Source: Cyathus striatus (lineage: Eukaryota; Basidiomycota; Agaricomycetes; Agaricales; Nidulariaceae). Taken from it: DNA of 64,000 nucleotides. The notes under the pieces are model-generated. The model saw nothing but the letters and a program-made list of their open reading frames with translations, ran no database searches and had not been told where the DNA came from. A program made the translations under genes and the position numbers. The number at the start of each line of letters is the position of its first letter. Position 1 is the stretch's first letter. Of the stretch, positions 23,730 to 34,869 are shown piece after piece. Location of the stretch: positions 2,914,001-2,978,000 of the forward strand of contig JAOVFP010000004.1 of the NCBI GenBank assembly GCA_025738555.1, written 5' to 3'.

Positions 23730-25427
23730 GTGGATAATTGGTAGTCTATTTTTCCGTTTATAAATTTGTGTAGCATTTATGTCGCTTTATATTTCGTAGT
23801 TTGGCTCTTGAAACTGTGGTATCACGTCGACTGTACGTGTACTGTGTATTAATATGAACCACGCTGTGGTAGTTGAGGCGAGGCATCGGAATAGTATCGG
23901 AAATTTAACGGATTCCGGTAAACGCGTAAACCCATATCAACACGTGACTATTGCGCCAGCTCACATGATGAATTACAATTTCGTCTCTTCAACAAGTCAA
24001 CCCAATAGCTCTCGCCTTCTTCTGCCAACACGACGTTCCGCTATCTCCATACTTGTATGAGGAACATATAAATGAGCACGAATATAGTGCAAATACTCAG
24101 ACTTTCTGCCACATGTTACCCACAGACTTGAACAAGACGTGGTGGGCGGTGACGCCGTAACCTACAAAATCCTGCAGGCAGATGATTTTGTCCACTTGGC
24201 GGACATGGCCCGGTGTAAGTGAAGGACATTGCATTGATTATCTAAATGACAGGTAGTGGTTACTCTGGAGGATGCCTGAGTCTTGATTGCTACAGGATAT
24301 AGGTACGTTAGTTGTTAACCAAATTGTTGCATTGTTGAACTTTAATAACATATTTACAGACAATCCTCGATCTACTAGACTCCGGTGGATACTTTACCAC
24401 TGCGCGTTGGCAATATCAATATCATAATACCAGGGCCCCGATACGACCCCGAACTTGTTGCGTATAATTCTATGCATGGTACTCCGTGGCCGTCTGTTGC
24501 ATTGAGAAGATACGGATAATACACATTACTTGCTGCTCACGCACGGGCCAACGAGGGAGAGTGTGAGCCTCGGAACATGGATGAATGCTCGGCGCCAGGA
24601 GCTGTGATGGGTGGTCATTTATTCAGTTGTAAGTCATCCTCTGCCGTCTTTCTCAAACTTTTCCACTGATAACATGATTGTAAAGCATCATTGATGAACC
24701 TTTGAGCCATTTTTACCGCAATGCGAGTCATGCGTAGCGCTACTGATAGTAACAGGCGAGCATCTTTCGCGTTGTCTTTTTTGTCATTGGATTGTCTTTC
24801 GCCACAACTCAATCATCGCAAACTTGACCTCGTTCATGCACTCCCCCCCTCGAGATTTGGTGGCAGGAATTCACCACCTCTTTACTTGGGCTTACCGCAA
24901 GGAACGACCCACCCCCTTCCATTTCCACTGACAACATCGATAGGTTTCTGTGACCTACCCATGTCGAGTAAACAACTCGGATGTTCAGGACTTCCTTATC
25001 CCTCGGGCTCCCGCGAAGGTTTCATCGCGAGCCTTCTGTAAATCAATCTTCATCGGTGCTCGTGGCAAAAATCGGAAGATCTCCGGGTCCCAACCCCGCG
25101 TTCACTTTTACATTTCTCTCTCCCCACATGACTTGCTACGACCTAATTTCTCCGGAAATCAAAATGACCCGTATTCCAATTCAATCCTCGGGCAGTCGTC
25201 GAAACCAGTTCTGTCGCCAGTGACATCTCATTTCTCCGCATTAATGACTCGTGAGGACTGGGTGAAATGCGGGGAATCTTTCGGGTCGGGACTTGCTTCA
25301 TGTTCTCTGGCAGTGCTAAATTCCAGTCCCATGCCGCCGTGATATCATTTTTCCTGGACAAGATAAAACTAACCAAGAGTTTGTTCTGAGTACGTTGCCC
25401 AGAACCAGCTATTTGCTTCTCCTAAGT
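23730..25427. other. Intergenic, possible gene remnant on plus strand
   Basis: Between 24100 and 24620 the plus strand has short protein-like open stretches in different frames (for example around VTYKILQADDFVHLADMA and PRYDPELVAYNSMHG). They are broken by stops and I cannot assign them to a family. The remainder is the presumed upstream region of the AA9 gene. No promoter element is clear. Confidence 0.35.
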
Positions 25428-26917
25428 ATGTATCTTTCTATCGCAGCTGCTGCGGCTTTCATCGCCTCTGCCTCCGCGCACGCGACATTCCAAGAGCTGT
25501 GGATTAACGGTGTCGATGCGGGGTCCTCATGTGTTCGTGCTCCCGCTAGCAACTCCCCTGTCCAGAACGTGTTGAGCAATGTACGTTTTTATGTCTTTAC
25601 CTGGGATAGTTGAGCTGACGTTCGTTTGGATTGATAGGATCTTGCTTGCAATATCGCTGGTACTAGCTCTGGTGTCTGCCCCATCAAAGGTGAGCAGTGG
25701 TCTGCTTTCTCCTTCCTCGACCTATTTCTCATTTTGCTATCAGCCGGCGACCAGATAACAGTAGAGATGCATCAGCAGCCAGGAGACCGCTCCTGCCAAA
25801 CCGAGGCTATTGGTGGAGCTCACTATGGTCCTATCACCGTATGTGGTTTTCCATTTGATAGACAGACCTTGGTTTAACTGTCGTTACTAGATCTACATGG
25901 CAGCAGTCAGCGATGCTATAAGTGCTGTCGGCTCTAGCTCCAACTGGTTCAAGATCTCAGAGATGGGGCTTGTCTCAAACAACCCCGATTACTGGGCCTC
26001 TGAAGTCCTTAACGTAAGCAGCCTTCCGAAGAGTCAAACGGAAACATATATGTTGAATGTCTCTATCATCGCAGGACAACTGCGGTCATTACACCTTCAC
26101 GGTTCCCTCTGACATTGCTCCAGGAAACTACCTCCTCCGTGCTGAAGTTATTGGTTCGTACCCCCTTTTATATTTTGCTAATTATATTTCCTAACTTGTA
26201 TACAGCCCTTCATGCTGCTAGTTCCACTGGTGGTGCCCAGTTTTACCCAGCATGCTACCAGCTCAGCGTTAGCGGCTCTGGTTCTGCTAAGCCACCTACA
26301 GTGAAGCTCCCCGGTGCATACAGTGCCAGCGACCCCGGTATCTTGATCAATATTTACCAGTCACTTACCACCTACGCAAGTACGTACAGGTTTTGAGTTA
26401 TCACGCTCCCGCGTTGACTTGCTGACCGTGCTTCTTTAGTTCCGGGACCTACTCCTTATGGAGCCGCTGTTCCAGTGGCTGCTAACACTCCCTGGCCCAC
26501 TGCTGCGACATGGAACACTGCCCTCCAACCCAGCACTGTCCCCACCGTCGTTCCTGGTGCCCCCACTGGTGTCTCGTCTCCGACTACCAGTGTTCCCATT
26601 GTCACTACCGTTCCCCATTCCACTCCTACTCCCACTCCCACCCCCAGCCCCACGACTGTCCAAACGACAACCGCTCCTTCGCCTACCACTCCAGGAACAA
26701 TTCCTTTGTACGGCCAGTGCGGTGGCGTAAGTAGCTTTGCATGTTATCGGCTGCCCCCGGCTAATTCACTTTACCTTACTTAGATTGGCTACACTGGTGC
26801 TACTGGATGCGCTCAGGGTACTTGCAAGGTCACCAATGGTATGTTCTACTAAAACAATGCATGTGTTCTATTTCGCTGATAACTCCTTCAGCCTACTACT
26901 CTCAGTGCTTGATGTGA
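25428..26917 (+). CDS. AA9 lytic polysaccharide monooxygenase with CBM1
   Basis: Secreted copper enzyme that oxidatively cleaves crystalline cellulose. Nine exons (25428-25580, 25638-25689, 25744-25838, 25891-26013, 26075-26153, 26206-26379, 26440-26726, 26784-26838, 26892-26917) give 347 residues with every phase matching. After the signal peptide ([12 protein letters not shown]) the mature chain begins [11 protein letters not shown], so the copper-binding N-terminal His is in place. The second brace His is in GGAHYGP and the axial Tyr in [13 protein letters not shown] long Pro/Thr/Ser linker follows (about residues 235-315), then CBM1 with [15 protein letters not shown] and final AYYSQCL. 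ATG 25428 is the first ATG in frame with the signal peptide; an upstream TTG frame extension is not used. Confidence 0.95.
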
Positions 26918-27539
26918 ATCGAGTCGGACATCGAGATTCAAGTGAAAGGAGATTTGTATTACTTTACTTGTATATCACGACAATAATGAATAACTTGTAC
27001 CAATTTGTATGAAAACTATAATGCACGTCGCTATTTAAGTCTGTTTTAACCGGCTATCAACAACAACGAGTTCCTTGATGGTCGAAAAGCGCAAAGCGCA
27101 ACCAAAGCGCTACTAACGTGACAAGAAATACTTATGCTGTCTTTCATCACAATAAACAATCTGGTGTTTGATCCTCGCCACAGTAATGCATAACGGTAGC
27201 GCCCTAGGGTCCACCCCTCACTGTTTAATGCATTGTACATAATTATATTGCCTATACCTTGTTGCATACAATGCAGTTTTCGCCTGTTCCGGTCACTAAA
27301 ACAAACAATAGTGGTTAACCCTCTAAAGCAACCCAAGCACTGCGATTACAAAAATATAAGGACAAATAACAAAGCGCCTGATAGTATATATGTGCATCGA
27401 ACAGAGGCTGTATCGGGTACTAAATATCCTGCTAGTACGTCTGCTAACTTATACGCTAGGTCCGCTGGCTGTGACCTACGAACGAGCCTCCTAATAACTT
27501 TTACAACATTCAAAACACAAAATCCAAAAAAATACTACA
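26918..27539. other. Intergenic
   Basis: 3' flank of the AA9 gene and upstream region of the next plus-strand gene. Nothing recognised. Confidence 0.4.
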
Positions 27540-29117
27540 ATGAGAACCCGACAAAGCCACCAAAAATCAGTGACTCCGACTGCCTCTGTAATACCCAGCA
27601 ACGAACAAGCCGAGCCACTAGAGCTTCGCAGTCTTGGTATTCCATCGCTGTCAATACCAGAAGAAGTAAAAGTATGCGCAAGCCCGGAGCTGGGGACATT
27701 GGAAAGCTTCGGAAGTCCGCGTGCGCCTCTGCAGCCTAGGAAGAGAGGTAGGGATGAAGAGAATCACCATATGGATGGTTCCATTCGAAAGAAAACACGG
27801 CTGGAAGATATCAACGCGTATGCGTATCCTACGCCCGACAGCAACAAATTTCGGGCGCCACACATGGGTCCTCGGACAGCCCCCAAGGGATATCAGGCGG
27901 GAATGACAGCGACAGGGATTTCAGAAGCCAAATATCATTCAATGCATCCGGTGGCAACTACATCACAGGAAGGCGCGCAGAACTTGTCGCAGAGCTTGTT
28001 GCTCGCCACAGACTCGCAGTCCACGCAGGAACCGGTGAATTCGAGCAAGACTGATCTGTCCAACACCTCTCCGAAATGCAAGAAACGAAAGTTGGACGAG
28101 GAAGATTCTGCAAAAATGGAGCGGCTGTTCCCCGCGAAATATCAAAGGAAATGTGGCAATGCCATGAGCCTCGTTAATCTCCTGAACGACTCGAAGATGT
28201 CGTTAAGATCCTTGATCAACGAGTACGACGATCCCGTCATCACTTCAAGGGTGCAAGAGAAAAGTTCACCAGTACGGCTAGAGCCTGAGGCAGCACCCGC
28301 TTCTGTATATGCGCCAGAGGTGCAGCGTCTTCATACACAGAGCTTGGAAAAGTACGTCGAACAATTACTTGGGCAGATGAGTTATTTGGCTAAAAGAAAG
28401 CATGAATCCAGGAGCACCACGTGCGCCGGACCGCCTTTAACCGTGCCTGCTGCCGACACCAACGACGACGGGAGCTCCTCCACGGTACCAGCAGGGAAAG
28501 AAACCAAAGCGAGCAAAAGTATCCGTTCAAGTCCACGCTTGATTATGTCTAAAGTTGCTAAGGTCGAGTTAACGAACGAAGTGGTGACCAAGCAAACGAA
28601 GCGCGTACCCAGGCCACGGAAAGGCGATGCGGATTACGCCACGAACCGGGATACTCGATCAAGTGCCAAATTGAACGTTGGAAATAAAGAGCCAACCGTC
28701 GATAACAATCCGATAGTACACGCTGCTAATAATGTGAAGCGCAAGGCAAGTTCGAGCTCTGGGAACAGTTCAGCTGTCGTGAAAACGAAAAGAGGCGGGG
28801 TCAGCTCCAGCAGCGATAAACAGGCCAGTTCTTCCAGTCGTCCAAAAGCCAAAGTGACGCGCAAGAAGGAAACACACCCTGCGGCAGCTAAAAAAGCGAG
28901 GGTTGCTTCTAGTTCTGGGGTTGAAGGGTCGGCCCCATCTACTCGTCTAATAGTAACAGCAGGGGGTCCAACACAGGACACACATACGATAGGGAATCCA
29001 GCCCAAGTTGTGGCAGGAATATCCCCCGACGCACAGCCTGCCACTGTTGATTCGATTGCTAGTAGACTGACTGCGAGGAGACGTATGCCGAAGGAGCCTA
29101 AGGCAAGAAAGCAGTAG
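27540..29117 (+). CDS. Lys/Ser-rich, probably disordered nuclear protein (family A member 1)
   Basis: Single-exon frame of 525 residues from ATG 27540. No known domain. The N-terminal third contains a basic cluster then RKKTRLEDINAYAYPTPDS. A patch RCGNAMSLVNLLND-like segment near residue 205 and ALIxEYDDP-like sequence near 227 are the only regions that look foldable. The second half is rich in Lys, Ser, Ala and Arg, with several NLS-like runs (KRKASSSS, RKKETHPAAAKKARV). It ends in VDSIASRLTARRRMPKEPK. The same layout (KKxK-x-YPTP early, IAxRLxARxR at the C-terminus) occurs in the gene at 47395-48858, so the two are probably distant paralogues. A nuclear or DNA-binding role is inferred only from composition. 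Confidence 0.65.
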   Translation: MRTRQSHQKSVTPTASVIPSNEQAEPLELRSLGIPSLSIPEEVKVCASPELGTLESFGSPRAPLQPRKRGRDEENHHMDGSIRKKTRLEDINAYAYPTPDSNKFRAPHMGPRTAPKGYQAGMTATGISEAKYHSMHPVATTSQEGAQNLSQSLLLATDSQSTQEPVNSSKTDLSNTSPKCKKRKLDEEDSAKMERLFPAKYQRKCGNAMSLVNLLNDSKMSLRSLINEYDDPVITSRVQEKSSPVRLEPEAAPASVYAPEVQRLHTQSLEKYVEQLLGQMSYLAKRKHESRSTTCAGPPLTVPAADTNDDGSSSTVPAGKETKASKSIRSSPRLIMSKVAKVELTNEVVTKQTKRVPRPRKGDADYATNRDTRSSAKLNVGNKEPTVDNNPIVHAANNVKRKASSSSGNSSAVVKTKRGGVSSSSDKQASSSSRPKAKVTRKKETHPAAAKKARVASSSGVEGSAPSTRLIVTAGGPTQDTHTIGNPAQVVAGISPDAQPATVDSIASRLTARRRMPKEPKARKQ

Positions 29118-30497
29118 GCAGGAAATATGACAGCTTTGATCCAGATGCAGCAACTTGTTACTTATTATTATTACCGTATAATCTCAACATCTAATTAATC
29201 TTCAGATAGTTCAATGTGTATGCTAGAACAAGAATACTCACAGCAGCAACATTTATCATTTAACTACAGTTGAGTATCGCACCGAACCGTTGCATTCTAA
29301 CCAAAATCTTGAGACTAGGCTGGTGCATCACCACCCAAATCCATTCCTATCGTATTGTTCGGAAGTTGATAAATATTAAGGACGAGGAGCAGTGGGCGGG
29401 AGAGGGAAGGTAACGAGAGGCCCCGCCGCCGCTTGTTCAACAGACGTGTGTGACGGTAGTCGTGACAACGTGACTTAGCTGTGACCCGACTTCGGCGTTC
29501 GGTAATCGCGCCTTGATCGCGTCCCTGTCGAAACCAAGTCCAAACAGCTGACCCCCGAGCTTACTCCAAAGTTTGCTTCAAACTGACTTGCTCCAGAGTC
29601 CGTACACAATAAAGCTCATGGCACATTTTGGACACAGCTACCTAGACCACTCTAATATACCTACAGAGCCCAGAGTCCAGACTAATGAATGTAGTCTGTC
29701 CGACTCTGTGTAGACAACTTCAAGAACAGGTTCAACTCAAGTTCCGAGGGCGGAGATAGCTCATGTTCCCAGACGTAGCACATGGACTTTCCCTTTCATC
29801 TTCATCGAACTGGTGAAAATGTGAAGCGCCAGAGTACAATGCATATTACTTCTCTGACTCGCGCTACTTGTAACCTTCCCATTTTGTGGGGGGGGATATT
29901 ATAATGGACCGCTGACAGCTGACTCACAAATATTACAGGAATAAAACACTCTTGGTGGTCGGTATGCTATACTCATACTACCAAATCATTCCAAATGCCT
30001 GACCGTGTAGAAATGCTCTGCGTTGATGCATAACTTTGCTGCTTTGCTTCAATGGGATCTTTCTGGCACCTCGGCCCTCATTAAGGAGGCGCTGAAGGAC
30101 GTACCAGTCGTCAGCGAAAGAGCCATTGTGAATCCATCTGCGACCATTCTGGCATTTCTCACCGTTTTAGTCTTTGCACTGTTATGAATTGTAGCTGTTG
30201 CATCAAGCGGAAGTAAATTTTTACCATCTTCCTTTCAGGTATGTAGTATCAGGACAATGGCCAGTGGACCAAGCGTTCTGTCAGGACCCACTAAGCGCGT
30301 TGTTTTTTTTATTACTATATACCGTATTTATCTGTAAAGTAATGCATGCATTATTAGAGGCAACAATTACGATTACGAACAATGCCGCTACATTTAGGGC
30401 TTTGCAATATAAAGGAGCATTATGGCAGATTTCCCCTCAGCATTACTCCCCCCACTACCGCCATCCACAATCTCCCACCGCGTTTACTCTTCTTAAA
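29118..30497. other. Intergenic
   Basis: No gene, RNA or element boundary recognised. A G-run of nine lies near 29888 and a T-run near 30303. Confidence 0.4.
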
Positions 30498-31232
30498 ATG
30501 TCCACAAGCACTGACAGACTTCTGGAGCTCGCCACGAAAGCACTGATAGACGAGTCTATTGATACGCAGGAGAAGGGGCAGGAGATACCGCAGGCTGGCC
30601 TGTATCCGTCAGATAAAAACCTATCGCAATCTGGTCTGAAAGGAGAGGAGAATCCCGCAAGAAGAGCGTCGCCCAGAACTGTCGCTTCTCCTACACTCTG
30701 CCAGAAAAACGAACGGATATCGCAGACATCGTTAACCATCACACTTCCACCTAATCCGCGCCCCACCACCATCACCATCAAAATTCCGCCGATGCTGCTC
30801 TCTAGTTCTAAAAGCCAGGTGCATACAGATACCTATAAGACCGTAAAGCATGGCGCGAAGACTCCCAAAACGAGCATCACAAAAGGCGAAAAGTCTCGTC
30901 CTTGCGAAACTAGAACTGTTGAGAAAAGGGGGGAGGACGAACGGGCCGTGGACGATTCGGGGGCTGAAGAGCCTATTTATATCAAGTTCAAAGTGCCGAA
31001 GAACTTTGTAATGGCAAACCTGCCAGAGACAAACGTGAAGAAACCACGATCTCAACGTCGGTGTAAGGCCGGTTCAAAACTGACGTCGAAAGGTACAAAG
31101 CGGAGAGCAGTTAATGCGATTTCTGGTCCGTCCGACCATCCTGCAGAATGTAGCGTTCCTAAGGGCGCGAAGCGAAAGCGTAGCACCGAGGAGGAAGGAC
31201 CGAGAACTAAAAGGATTAAGAAATCCCAGTAG
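30498..31232 (+). CDS. Small basic, probably disordered protein
   Basis: 244 residues from ATG 30498 (MSTSTDRLLELATKAL); the open frame extends further upstream but only from a TTG. An amphipathic N-terminal helix is followed by a low-complexity basic chain with TLPPNPRPTTITIKIPP, then IYIKFKVPKNFV, and a strongly basic C-terminus (GAKRKRSTEEEGPRTKRIKK) that looks like a bipartite nuclear localisation signal. Composition and the terminal basic block resemble the neighbouring gene at 27540 and the gene at 47395, but I see no clear motif homology. Function unknown. Confidence 0.5.
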   Translation: MSTSTDRLLELATKALIDESIDTQEKGQEIPQAGLYPSDKNLSQSGLKGEENPARRASPRTVASPTLCQKNERISQTSLTITLPPNPRPTTITIKIPPMLLSSSKSQVHTDTYKTVKHGAKTPKTSITKGEKSRPCETRTVEKRGEDERAVDDSGAEEPIYIKFKVPKNFVMANLPETNVKKPRSQRRCKAGSKLTSKGTKRRAVNAISGPSDHPAECSVPKGAKRKRSTEEEGPRTKRIKKSQ

Positions 31233-32716
31233 TGTTGAGACATCCTAATCCAGGTGATCTATAGGAGGCGGAGACAAGTGGTTAGTTAGAACGCATAGAT
31301 AGTTGGGTCTTATAAAAAGACACATATAGTAAGTAAGTATAGTATAATTTAATAGTAATAATATAAGTAGGACTGTTTTTTCATAAAAACTTGACCGATC
31401 ATCAGTCAGTGCTCAGACCTGTTACCATATGTACAGCAAACAATCTACTGGTTAGCGCTTTAGGCCAGCTTTTACCGAAGTCAAGATCCAGCTTGTATTA
31501 GCTCAATTGGGGTTTGCGCAAGCGGAATTAAGTGCATCCGGACCCGGTTCAATCCAAGTTCAAGAGTCGAACGATCATGATGCAAAAGCAGGAATTGGTA
31601 GTACAGTCTAAGTACGACTCAGAGCCTCAAGAAAACTAGGTTACCAACCTCTCCGTCTCGACTCAACTCGACAACAATTCGACTCAGCCACCAATCAGCG
31701 CTCAGCCTTGAATCAGCCACAGAAGTTACTCGATTGTGCGCTATTTCAGTTTGATTTCAGTCTCAGGTCAATGCCCACCTATTACAAACAATGCATAACA
31801 AGCATTACAGCTGATTTCAAAATCCTAGGCCATTTCTAAAAATGCTAGCATGTAGCTTCACGAGCTAAAATGATATCGTTTTACATATTTGGTTAAGCAT
31901 TCCATGAACAGTACTAACTACCATAGTCGACCGTAGTCCTGACTTTGGTCTTGAGCCCCAGCTAAGCCCGCACAGAGTGAATACAACATGCTTAGTGCTG
32001 AATGTGTGGCCAGTATTGCATCTCTGGTGTCCGTGGTACGGGGAGGAGGGTTGGAGGAGAGCACAGCGAGGAAGGTGCCATGTAGCGCTAATGGAGCCCA
32101 GTGGAGTTTAGACACCGCATTTGGAAGTTTCTCAGCACGTGGAACATGTGTGTGTTTTTAAAAACGTCCTACTATTGGGAGGGCGCAATGCCCTCCAAAT
32201 CCGGATATATTTGTATTTGTTTGTTTCATCTGTAAATTGTAAGATGTGAGGAAAATCTCACTTACTCATCAAAATTAAATGATTTGAACCAAATAACACC
32301 TGATTTGGACGGAAATGAAGGTCAACAGAGGGAATGTTCAGACCCAAATTTCAAATTTTGGACCGTAAGTCAATGAACCATATCTTATCTGACACTTGTA
32401 GATCGAAAATAAAGAATTCATATTGAACATTCCCTGCATCTAGCATTAACATTTTAATTGGTAGCTTCAGAAATAGAGAACATTGACTATTACAAGCTAA
32501 AATGGCAACCACAAAAATGAGTGCAATACCAATATTACATAACACACGTTAGCAGTGTGTTTCGTGTTGTGTTGTCATATCCGTGACAATCCCTGTACCA
32601 TTGGAGTCAACTCTGGGTTTACTCCGCTTTTAGTACGTTTCCTCCGGACTATGTATACTTGTTATATATCAAACTCTTCCTTACTAATGTTCACTTGTAA
32701 CTGTTTACTTGTTCCT
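31233..32716. other. Intergenic with a possible tRNA-derived box pair
   Basis: Left flank of the LTR element. Around 31498-31555 there is TTAGCTCAATTGG (A-box-like) followed about 35 bp later by GGTTCAATCC (B-box-like). No cloverleaf can be drawn, so this is at most a SINE or tRNA relic. Nothing else recognised. Confidence 0.3.
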
Positions 32717-33480
32717 TGTTACGTACCGATTCTCTTCCTGTTTAGAAGTGGTTGCGAAGACACCCGGAGGGTGTGGGAGAACTATAACGGAAACCCGAAG
32801 TGAGTACGGGTGCGGGAACGTAGAGCGGAAGTGCGGAAAGAACCGTGGCTTCAGCTTGTGTGCTGCGCCGCCTGGATATCCCCAGGGAATGGTTCGTATT
32901 TCGAGGAAGATGATATGTAACCAAGGAAGACGTTCCAGAGTATAAGAGAAGGCTTCGCCACTACACTAGGTAGTGGGAGAGAAACCGAAGGAAAACCCGG
33001 AGCGGGTTTCAGAACTTAGAGTAGGAAGAAAGTGTACAGAGTTGATACGAATACTAAAGACTACCTATTACATCTGGAAGACTACTTATACTAAGTAGGA
33101 ACCTGTAGATACGAATGTAGAAGTATTATACAAAGGACAAGTCAAAGGAGTAAGTAGGAAATGAAGTCTTGGCAAAGCGGAGTAGGGCGCAAATGACGCG
33201 CTCAGAATGAAGAATAAGGAACTAATCTACAAAGGCCATAATGAAACGTATAAGTAGGAATGGAAGGGAGGAGTAATAGAATGATGACGCGGTGAGGCCG
33301 TCATAAGAGAAAGTACGTATCCGGGATACCCGATAGAAAACCCGACGGGTTCCGGGTACGTTCCCGGGCGGGAACGTCGGGAAGTGTAAACCCGAAGCGG
33401 GTACGTTCCGGGAACGGACCGGGTATGTTGGAAGGTCACGTGGGAACGTCGGCACGATGTATCCGGACACGGATATAACA
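32717..33480 (-). repeat. 3' LTR
   Basis: 764 bp; matches 40111-40875 except for one missing C (GAGAAACCGAAGG here against GAGAAACCCGAAGG). Its segment 33320-33425 is dense in short inverted CCCGG/CCGGG and GTTCC/GGAAC words. It is the 3' LTR because the element lies on the minus strand. Confidence 0.95.
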
Positions 33481-33492
33481 GTATCCCCTTTT
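33481..33492 (-). other. Polypurine tract of the LTR element
   Basis: In the sense direction AAAAGGGGATAC abuts the 3' LTR start TGTTAT, the expected place and composition for the plus-strand primer. Confidence 0.7.
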
Positions 33493-33621
33493 AGGGCCGA
33501 GCCCACGAGGTCATACTGTGTGCGAGAATATATAACTAAAAATAATACAAGAAATCCTATTGGTCAGTAGATGTTCAAATAAGAGAACAAGAGCGCATCT
33601 GATTCCTTTCTAACCCCCATC

Positions 33622-34711
33622 ATGGATAAGAGTGTCAATCTAGCAAATATTTCTTCGGAAGATTATGCTGCTTTCCTAGCCTATCGTGCGGCCAACCAAC
33701 AGTCAGAAAATTCGACTCCAGCATCCCGGAGTAGTTCCGGAAAGCCGAGACCAAAGCCGAGGCCTATAAATCCGGCTCCAAGGCGGGAGAACGCCGCGTA
33801 CGTAGCTGTTCCACCGGCAACACTTCCCTCTGTTCGTTCCGGGACGGCGGCAAATGCGGTTACGCCGCGGGTCGTAAATCCGACGGAGACGAGTGTCGGG
33901 AGTGGGTCAGAAGCGTCGGGAGACGTGACGGGTTCTGGATATGAGGCGGAAAGTGGTGGAAACATAGGAAATAGTAAGGGTAAGGGTACAGATGATTCTG
34001 GGGAGCCAAAGGAACTACGATACTATCATGATGTGCCTTGCATAAACTGTCAGGATCGGGGAACTGAGTGTTATCGCTTGAGGGAGTCAAACAGGTGAGT
34101 AAAACATGATTATCGGTCTGTATAGTTTATAGGAACTCCCTGTAGTGCTTGCGTTGCTTGCGGGGTGCTTAAGGGAAAATGTTCCCTTAGCACTCGAGGC
34201 CGGAACAAAGCCGGAACAAGTCCCGTTCCATCCGGTCCTTCGGAACACTCGGATACTCACATGGGTCCCCCATCCGTTGCGCCATCTCGCCAGTCGTCTC
34301 GTCAAAGCATGAAGCGGGCTCGGATCGACGACACGGATGATGAGTTGATCCGTCCTTCATCCGCAGTAGCGGGTCCATCGTTCCGATCCTCTAGTGCAAA
34401 CGATTCTGCTAATCTGGTCTCCTTGTCCACTTCCATGAATGTCGCAACATCCATCCTAAGCGCGATGCGGCTGCAGAACGATACTATCATCTCTTTGCAA
34501 AGGGAGATGATCACTCAACTTTGGAAACCTCGCGGATACCAATCGTAAAGTGGTAGGCGAACTTGGTAAGTTGTCGCGAGTAGTTGCCGAAGTATCCAAG
34601 CACGTCGTCCATGTTTCCAACATCGAAACCCTGCTCGCGGAACGCCTCCGGGATCCGGATGCGTACGAGGAAGTTGTTACGGGTTCGGGATTGCGTCGGA
34701 AGGTGAAGTAG
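33622..34711 (+). pseudogene. Antisense ORF of the retrotransposon, Zn2Cys6-like
   Basis: Lies between the chromodomain stop and the 3' LTR but on the opposite strand to gag-pol. It starts MDKSVNLANISSEDYAAFLA, then has a Ser/Pro/Gly-rich stretch and CINCQDRGTEC. A GT-AG intron-like gap (about 34095-34133) precedes CVACGVLKGKC. The spacing Cx2Cx6C plus Cx2Cx6C is that of fungal Zn2Cys6 domains. Downstream are MKRARIDDTDDEL and a segment that looks like a coiled coil (GELGKLSRVVAEVSKHV) ending at a stop at 34709-34711. The intron junction and a site near 34520 both change frame, so this copy is probably broken like the pol gene. It is not needed for the core Ty3/Gypsy cycle; function unknown. 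Confidence 0.6.
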
Positions 34712-34869
34712 GAGCTCGGGTCGAGTCGCAGACGCAGGGGAGTGATGGAAATGATCGTAACACGTTACCAAAGTTCTAATGTACTTGTATCTCGCTTTTT
34801 GGTTGTTATTCGTTGTTTTTGGTTTTTGTATAAGGTGAAACTGCAAGCGGATAATAAGTAACGTGAAAA

